Source of the DNA: Thermoguttaceae bacterium
GTDB taxonomy: Bacteria > Planctomycetota > Planctomycetia > Pirellulales > Thermoguttaceae
DNA: 60,367 nucleotides
Direction of reading: 5' to 3'
NCBI GenBank assembly: GCA_017937485.1
Contig: JAGBDN010000070.1
Location: forward strand, 1-60,367
Of this stretch, positions 55,437 through 60,367 are shown piece after piece. Made by a program: the position numbers and the translations under genes. The notes under the pieces were generated by a model. That model ran no database searches. It was not told the DNA's origin and saw nothing but the letters and a program-made list of their open reading frames with translations. Positions within the stretch are counted from its first letter, which is position 1; each line of letters opens with the position of its first letter.

Positions 55437-55755
55437 TCAAAAGACGCCGCTTAACGCCGCCGTTTCCGCCCGTCTTCGCTTCCTCCGCCGGACGCGCCCG
55501 ACGCCGTTTAACGTTTTCAACGCCTCTGCGATTTTAACGATCCTAACCGTTTTATCCATTTTATCAATTTAACCGACTTTACAAACCTCGTCGGTTTTAC
55601 CCAATTTAGCGGTTTCAACGGCTTAAAATCGCGTTCCCTCTTCCCGAAACGTCCGCCTCGCGCCGCGTTCGACGTTCCAAGAAACAAAAAAACCTCGTCC
55701 GAACTTATCCGACGAGGCTTCTCCGCTTTCGACGTTAAAAACGCCGCTTTCAAAG
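55437..55755. other. Intergenic region between arsC and tRNA-Pro
   Basis: No gene is seen. A run of short AT/TTTAACG/ACCG words (about 55515-55630) lies here, with the tRNA terminator at 55684-55719 (minus strand). Confidence 0.5.
55684..55719 (-). terminator. Terminator downstream of tRNA-Pro
   Basis: On the minus strand, CCTCGTC and GACGAGG (55693-55699 and 55711-55717) form a stem followed by TTTTTTTG, about 37 bases past the tRNA. Confidence 0.7.
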
Positions 55756-55831
55756 TCGGGGCGACTGGATTCGAACCAGCGACCTTTTGACCCCCAGTCA
55801 AACGCGCTAAACCAGACTGCGCCACGCCCCG
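55756..55831 (-). tRNA. tRNA-Pro (anticodon GGG)
   Basis: On the minus strand the sequence starts CGGGGCGTGGCGCAG and ends GTTCGAATCCAGTCGCCCCGA. The acceptor stem is CGGGGCG/CGCCCCG; the anticodon stem TTTGA/TCAAA encloses CTGGGGG, giving anticodon GGG; the T-arm has GTTCGAATC. The CCA end is not encoded. It reads proline codon CCC. Confidence 0.93.
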
Positions 55832-56204
55832 AAACAGTTGTAACTTTATTTTAACTCCGTTTCGCGTTCTTGCAAGTCCTTTTTCTAAAAATCGCCCGTC
55901 TTTTTTAAAAATTCTCGAACTCCCACTCGACGCGACGAAAGAAACGCGCTTTTTTCCGCAATTTCTCCGCGACCGCGTCTTTTTTCCGCCGTCGTTCCGG
56001 CGATTCTCGGCAAAATTTCGACGCTTTTTGCGGAAAACGCGCCGCCCTCCATTCTCAACGCCGCGCTTTCCTTTAAAATAAAGAAAGACGCGTCGTTCGC
56101 AAAGCCGCCGGTCGTTTCGCCGTCTTTTCGCCGCCGCTCCGCTTTCCCCCGTTTCGCCGCCCTCGGACGACGGACGACAAACTCCCCCCAACCCCCGCGT
56201 TTTT
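55832..56204. other. Divergent intergenic region before the rRNA methyltransferase
   Basis: No gene is seen. TTTAAAATAAAG at about 56072-56083 could be a -10 for the plus-strand gene, but its -35 is weak. Open frames on the minus strand through the tRNA are spurious. Confidence 0.5.
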
Positions 56205-57350
56205 ATGTTTTCCGAACAAGAATACGTTCTCGTCGACTTCGGCGCCGGTCGCCGTCTCGAACGCTTCGGCCCGCTCCTTCTCGACCGCCTTTGTCCCGTC
56301 GCCGAGGGAATCCGACGCGGCGCGCCCGCCCTTTGGAGCCGCGCCGACGCCCGTTTCGTCCCGCAAAAATCGGACTCGCCGTCGAAAAATCGACAAAAAA
56401 ACGCTTCGAACGCGCTCGGCTTCCGCGGCGTTTGGGAGCCGCTTACCGAACTCGGCCGTCAATATTTCAACGCCGAAACGGTCGCCGACGCGTCGCAAGG
56501 GCAACGCGCCGAAACGCTGTCGAGCCAACCTTGGACGATTAACTGCGCGGGCCGTTTCCTCTTCGAACTGAAAGGCTCGCCGTTCGGGCACCTCGGCGTT
56601 TTCCCGGAACAGGCGGAAAACTGGGACAGAATCGACGAGTTGTGTCGGAAAATCGGACGGCAAAACGGTCGCCGGCCCCGCGTCCTGAACCTTTTCGGAT
56701 ACACCGGCGGAAGCGCGCTCGCCGCCGCGGCCGCCGGAGCGGAAACGACGCATCTCGACGCCGCCCGCAACATCGTCGCGCAAGCCCGCCGCAACGCCGC
56801 GCTCTCCTTCCCGACGCCAAACGCCGACGTCGACGCGGAAGCCGAAACGCCGTTTGAAAACGCCGCCGAAAGCGCCGATCATCAAGACGCCGAACAAAAT
56901 CCGACGCAATTAAAAGCGTCAAAACCGTTAAACTCGACCGACGCGACGCGCCCGACGCCCGGTTCGCTTCGTTGGATCGTCGACGACGCCGTTAAATTCG
57001 TCAAACGCGAACTCAAACGCGGCGTCGTTTACGACGGCGTTATCCTCGACCCGCCGACTTACGGACACGGCGCGCGCGGCGAAGTTTGGCGACTTTCCCG
57101 CGACCTGCCGCCGCTTCTCGAACGTTGCGTCGAGCTGCTGTCGGAAACGACCGCGTTCGTTATGTTGACCTGTCATACGCCCGGCTTCGAAGCGCCGACG
57201 CTCGACCGCCTCCTTCGCTCGACGTTTCGCGCTCGGTTCGGCTCCGAAACCGGCTTCCGCCGCCTCGCGAAACCGCTCGGAATCGAATCGCAAAAGAACG
57301 GAACGCTCCCGGCGGGCGACCTCGCGCTTCTCGTTCGCGAAACAAAGTAA
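56205..57350 (+). CDS. Class I SAM-dependent methyltransferase (rRNA, RlmI/YccW-like)
   Basis: A 381-residue cytoplasmic enzyme. The N-terminal third (VWEPLTELGRQYF, WTINCAGRFLFELKGSPFGHLGVFPEQ) leads to the SAM site VLNLFGYTGGSALAAAAAGA, HLDAA at beta-2 and the catalytic DPPTYGHG motif, followed by TAFVMLTCHTPGF. This is the RlmI-like rRNA cytosine methyltransferase pattern. An Ala/Glu/Asp insertion (about 210-245) breaks the Rossmann fold and is probably a loop. No ribosome binding site is obvious before the ATG. The target base is not certain. Confidence 0.82.
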   Translation: MFSEQEYVLVDFGAGRRLERFGPLLLDRLCPVAEGIRRGAPALWSRADARFVPQKSDSPSKNRQKNASNALGFRGVWEPLTELGRQYFNAETVADASQGQRAETLSSQPWTINCAGRFLFELKGSPFGHLGVFPEQAENWDRIDELCRKIGRQNGRRPRVLNLFGYTGGSALAAAAAGAETTHLDAARNIVAQARRNAALSFPTPNADVDAEAETPFENAAESADHQDAEQNPTQLKASKPLNSTDATRPTPGSLRWIVDDAVKFVKRELKRGVVYDGVILDPPTYGHGARGEVWRLSRDLPPLLERCVELLSETTAFVMLTCHTPGFEAPTLDRLLRSTFRARFGSETGFRRLAKPLGIESQKNGTLPAGDLALLVRETK

Positions 57351-57461
57351 ACGCGAACAAAAAAACGCGCCGAAAACGGAAAAACGTTCGATTTCTCAAC
57401 CAAACGCCGTTCCGCTCTCGGCGCGTTTTCTCATTTTTAGACGCGACGCGTTCCTCTCCAA

Positions 57462-57539
57462 CCAACCGCCGCGACCGTTGAAAGGCCGACGCCCAACCGC
57501 CGCGACCGTTGAAAGGCCGACGCCCAACCGCCGCGAACT
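57462..57539. repeat. Tandem repeat, period 31 bp, 2.5 copies
   Basis: Copies starting CCAACCGCCGCGACC lie at 57462 and 57493, and a partial one at 57524, in the intergenic gap 57351-57616. Adjacent copies without spacers show it is not a CRISPR. Confidence 0.75.
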
Positions 57540-57616
57540 CCTCGAAACGCCGCCGACCAACCGACGCGAAACGTTCAAACGCCGTCGACCGATCGACGCG
57601 ACCGTTGAAAACGCCG

Positions 57617-60367
57617 TTAATCGTTTTCCGTTTGAATTTTGTCGAACGTGTCTTGCAATAATTCGCGCAATTTCTCGGCGTTAAATTCGCTTCTCGTTCG
57701 AAAACGCAAATAAACGGCGTCGAAATCGGCGTTCGACGCGTCGACTTCCGGCTCGAACCCGACGTCGGCGACCCGACCGAGCGGAACCGTTCCCTTCGGC
57801 GCGTTGATTTGAACGCAAACAAAGTCGCAATTCTTCGTGTAAACTTGGCACCAAGGCCGTTTCGCGCCCTTGTCGAAAAACGGAACGACGACTTTGTTCG
57901 TCCAAACCGGTTTCGACTCGGCGGAAATCGACTCGACAATCTCGAACGTTCGGAGCAAAATCCCGAACGGCCAGCGCGCTTTGTCGCTTCCGCCGTAAAA
58001 GCCGCCCGGCGACATATGCCATTCGCGCCCTTGCGTCTTCCAAGGCGTTAAGTCGATTTCGTTCTCCTTCGCCCGCTCGACCGCCTCGCCGAACCGCTCG
58101 ACGGCGCGGTCGAGAAACGCCCAAAATTCCGGACGGTCGATCTCGTCGAACGAAAAAACTTTCAGCTCGATCTCTTGCCAATGTCCCGCCGTTTCGACCT
58201 TTACGCGCGGTTGCGTCCCGTACAGCGGGATTTCGTCGACGTCGTTCAACGGCTTCAAATCGAGTTCGCGAACGAGCGTCGCTTGGTCGAACGTATCGAG
58301 CGCCGTTCGGAATTTCAACTTAAGGAGCCATTCTTCCGACGTCAGCGCGTGAAAAAACCAGCCGAGCGTCTTCTTTTCGGCCCGAATTTCAACGATCGTG
58401 CGATTATTCCAGTCGGTTTCGGCCAAAAGCGGCGACTCTTCCAAGCGGTCGACGACGGCGGCCAACGCTTTTCCGCTCCAACGGCAAGGCGTTCCGACGC
58501 GGCTCGTCCGCGTTTCGCAGTGCCAGCGCCGCCCGTCCGTTTCCCAAGGCGTCGCGACCGCCTCGCTTCCAAGTTCCTCGGCGACCTCTTCGCTTTCGAT
58601 CGTCGGCGTTTTTTGACTCGCCCAATATTCTTTCACGTCCAAAACGGGCCGCTCGACGAACGTTCCTTCGCGGAAAACGTCGATCAGCGCCTCGCCGGTA
58701 TGACTGCGAAGCGTCGTTCGCCGCTCTTCTTCCGACGCCGTCAACCAACGCGCCGAATATTCCGCCAACCGCTCCGGCGTTCCGGCGAAAACGAGTCGTC
58801 CCCCTTCGAGCCCGGCTTCCGGCCCGACGTCGACGATCCAGTCGGCGTTCTTGATCACGTCGAGATTGTGTTCGACGACGACGACGGTGTTTCCCAAATC
58901 GACGAGGCGATGCAGAACGTCGAGCAGCTTCCGGACGTCTTCGAAATGGAGCCCGGTCGTCGGTTCGTCGAGAATGTAAAACGTTTTCCCGGAATCGATT
59001 CGGGAAAGTTCCGCCGCCAACTTGACGCGTTGCGCTTCCCCGCCGGACAGAGTCGGCGACGGCTGCCCGAGCGTCAAATAGTCGAGCCCGACGTCGCAAA
59101 GCGTCCGCAAAATTCGCGCGATCGGCGGAATCCGCTCGAACAATTTCAGCGCGTCGCCGCAAGTCAGTTCGAGCGCGTCGGCGATCGATTTTCCGCGAAA
59201 CTTCACTTCGAGCGTTTCGGCGTCGTACCGCTTCCCGCCGCAAGCGTCGCAGGTAATCCAAACGTCGGCGAGGAAATGCATTTCGATTTTCAAAAGGCCG
59301 GAGCCTTCGCACTTTTCGCAACGTCCGCCCGGCGCGTTGAAACTGAATCGACGCGGCGTGTAACCGCGGGTTTTCGCTTCCGGCGTCTCGGCGTAAAGTC
59401 GACGAATCAAGTCGAAAACGCCGACGTAAGTCGCCGGATTCGAGGTCGGCGTTTGCCCGATCGGCGCTTGGTCGACTTGAACGACTTTGTTGATTTTATC
59501 GACGCCGACGAGTTCGTCGCAAGACCCGGCGCGAATTTGCGAACGGTTCAAAATCCGCGCTAAGTTCCGATATAAAACGTTTTCGACAAGCGAACTTTTC
59601 CCGCTTCCGCTGACGCCGGTTACCGCGGTCAACGCGGAAATCGGGAACGGGACGTCGATCGACTTCAAATTGTTTTGGCGAGCGCCGCGCGCAATCAACC
59701 AACCGGGCGCCCAAGGGGGCAAGTCGAGCGGCCAATCGGAATCGCCCGCAGCCGCCCGCCGCGTTTTACGCTCCACTTCGGCGTTTCGGCGGCGCTCTTT
59801 CTCCGCGTCGGAAAGTTGCGCCTCGACGTTCGCGAAAACGGCCCGCAACGCGTCGAGCGGCGACGCGTCTTCTTCGACTTCCGCCGTCAAAACTTCGCCG
59901 TCTTTCCCATTTTTCGCTCCCGCCGCCCTCAAACTTTCGCCGGACGCCGCGCCTTCCGCCGATTTCCGAGAACGCGACGACTTTTTAACCGGCGTCGGTT
60001 CCTCGGCTTCCCCAACTTCCGCAGATTTCCGGGAACGCGGCGACTTTTTAACCGGCGTCGGTTCCCCAATTTCCGCAACTTCCGCAGATTTCTGAGAACG
60101 CGACGACTTTTTAACCGGCGTCGGTTCCCCGGCTTCCCCAACTTCCGCAGATTTCCGGGAACGCGGCGACTTCTTAACCGGCGACGTTTCTCCGGTTTCC
60201 GCGACTTCCGCCGATTTCCGGGAACGCGGCGACTTCTTAACCGGCGTTGGTTCCCCGGCTTCCCCAACTTCCGCAGATTTCCGGGAACGCGGCGACTTTT
60301 TAACCGGCGTCGGTTCCCCGGTTTCTCCAACTTCCGCCAATTTCCGGGAGCGCGGCGACTTTTTAAC
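57617..60367 (-). CDS. uvrA: UvrA excinuclease subunit, C-terminal half with repeat linker and long C-terminal extension (5' end beyond window)
   Basis: The frame is open to the window edge, so only the C-terminal part is seen (the first ATG-like start at 60340 is actually TTG). Visible are six to seven copies of a 21-residue repeat ([21 protein letters not shown]), a helical stretch, then the second UvrA ABC domain: [18 protein letters not shown], Walker [10 protein letters not shown], the zinc module [29 protein letters not shown] and [13 protein letters not shown]. UvrA recognises DNA damage in nucleotide excision repair. About 340 further residues follow the ABC domain, with [11 protein letters not shown] and [13 protein letters not shown] do not recognise this extension. 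Confidence 0.88.
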   Translation of the reverse strand, partial: VKKSPRSRKLAEVGETGEPTPVKKSPRSRKSAEVGEAGEPTPVKKSPRSRKSAEVAETGETSPVKKSPRSRKSAEVGEAGEPTPVKKSSRSQKSAEVAEIGEPTPVKKSPRSRKSAEVGEAEEPTPVKKSSRSRKSAEGAASGESLRAAGAKNGKDGEVLTAEVEEDASPLDALRAVFANVEAQLSDAEKERRRNAEVERKTRRAAAGDSDWPLDLPPWAPGWLIARGARQNNLKSIDVPFPISALTAVTGVSGSGKSSLVENVLYRNLARILNRSQIRAGSCDELVGVDKINKVVQVDQAPIGQTPTSNPATYVGVFDLIRRLYAETPEAKTRGYTPRRFSFNAPGGRCEKCEGSGLLKIEMHFLADVWITCDACGGKRYDAETLEVKFRGKSIADALELTCGDALKLFERIPPIARILRTLCDVGLDYLTLGQPSPTLSGGEAQRVKLAAELSRIDSGKTFYILDEPTTGLHFEDVRKLLDVLHRLVDLGNTVVVVEHNLDVIKNADWIVDVGPEAGLEGGRLVFAGTPERLAEYSARWLTASEEERRTTLRSHTGEALIDVFREGTFVERPVLDVKEYWASQKTPTIESEEVAEELGSEAVATPWETDGRRWHCETRTSRVGTPCRWSGKALAAVVDRLEESPLLAETDWNNRTIVEIRAEKKTLGWFFHALTSEEWLLKLKFRTALDTFDQATLVRELDLKPLNDVDEIPLYGTQPRVKVETAGHWQEIELKVFSFDEIDRPEFWAFLDRAVERFGEAVERAKENEIDLTPWKTQGREWHMSPGGFYGGSDKARWPFGILLRTFEIVESISAESKPVWTNKVVVPFFDKGAKRPWCQVYTKNCDFVCVQINAPKGTVPLGRVADVGFEPEVDASNADFDAVYLRFRTRSEFNAEKLRELLQDTFDKIQTEND
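59953..60367 (-). repeat. In-frame 63-bp tandem repeat within uvrA
   Basis: The unit encodes 21 residues with [11 protein letters not shown] and repeats at a strict 63-bp period (for example GGCGTCGG at 59991 and 60054). Six copies and part of another lie in the window; the array runs past the right edge. Unit-to-unit differences are single-residue changes. Confidence 0.9.

Noticed and set aside
57462..57539. A CRISPR-like array behind uvrA
   Set aside because: Copies are adjacent with no spacers; it is a simple tandem repeat.
59991..60367. The 63-bp repeat as a CRISPR array
   Set aside because: It keeps one reading frame with a strict 63-bp period and coding-type variation, so it is a protein repeat.

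Overview
The window looks like a chromosomal segment of a planctomycete. The case rests on a cluster of DUF1559 paralogues, a hydrazine-synthase-alpha-like (HzsA-like) dihaem protein, a metallophosphatase/multihaem cytochrome fusion, DUF4091, DUF4432, ThuA-like and BPL_N-like secreted proteins, and GC-rich coding DNA with pyrimidine-rich third positions. A secreted sialidase, a sialate O-acetylesterase, a sodium/solute symporter, other glycosidases and a PerR/reverse-rubrerythrin pair suggest an animal-associated or gut, largely anaerobic glycan user. That lifestyle is inference.

Layout. Bases 1-961 hold two short CRISPR arrays with the same 36-bp repeat in opposite orientation. Each repeat ends in an extended -10 promoter (TGGTATAAT), as in type II-C systems. 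A degenerate repeat copy at 926-961, followed by hairpins and a strong terminator, is a candidate tracrRNA. No cas gene is visible. metG follows (1167-3341, minus). Bases 3829-11573 are four paralogous secreted proteins built from an N-terminal module and/or DUF1559 units; two of them share a duplicated promoter and leader. A copper P-type ATPase (11905-14685, minus) carries a CopZ-like domain fused to its C-terminus with a strong internal ribosome binding site. Bases 15842-21282 are the sialic-acid-type region (esterase, symporter, sialidase), and a PerR/reverse-rubrerythrin unit follows. Bases 23231-31529 hold a GH43-like enzyme, a LamG plus GH32/GH43-like enzyme, a large GH78 alpha-L-rhamnosidase and a secreted alpha/beta hydrolase. 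Bases 31713-41570 hold redox and miscellaneous genes: the HzsA-like dihaem protein, a NifX-like protein with a Cys/His tail, a BPL_N-like protein, a betaine-lipid-type methyltransferase, a small lipoprotein, a nucleoside-hydrolase relative with altered active-site residues, and the tetrahaem fusion. Bases 42357-49761 hold a PAS-GAF-receiver protein, a SorC-like sugar-binding regulator, a FlaA1/CapD-type nucleotide-sugar dehydratase, a DUF4432 mutarotase-like protein and a hotdog thioesterase. Bases 50199-57350 hold DUF4091 and ThuA-like proteins, ArsC, tRNA-Pro(GGG) and an rRNA methyltransferase. The right edge cuts a UvrA gene (minus) whose inter-ABC linker is a 21-residue Lys/Arg/Pro repeat and whose C-terminus carries a long extension.

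How the genes work together. The secreted glycosidases, esterases and symporter would release and import sialic acid, rhamnose and other sugars, and the SorC-like protein may sense a phosphosugar. PerR and reverse rubrerythrin handle peroxide, CopA/CopZ handles copper and ArsC handles arsenate. Good promoters of the form TTGNNN-N16/17-TATAAT/TAAAAT are visible before many genes, several of them TTGCAA-N17-TAAAAT or TACAAT. Most convergent gene pairs are separated by clear hairpin terminators. Large Arg-rich or antisense open frames are composition artefacts.
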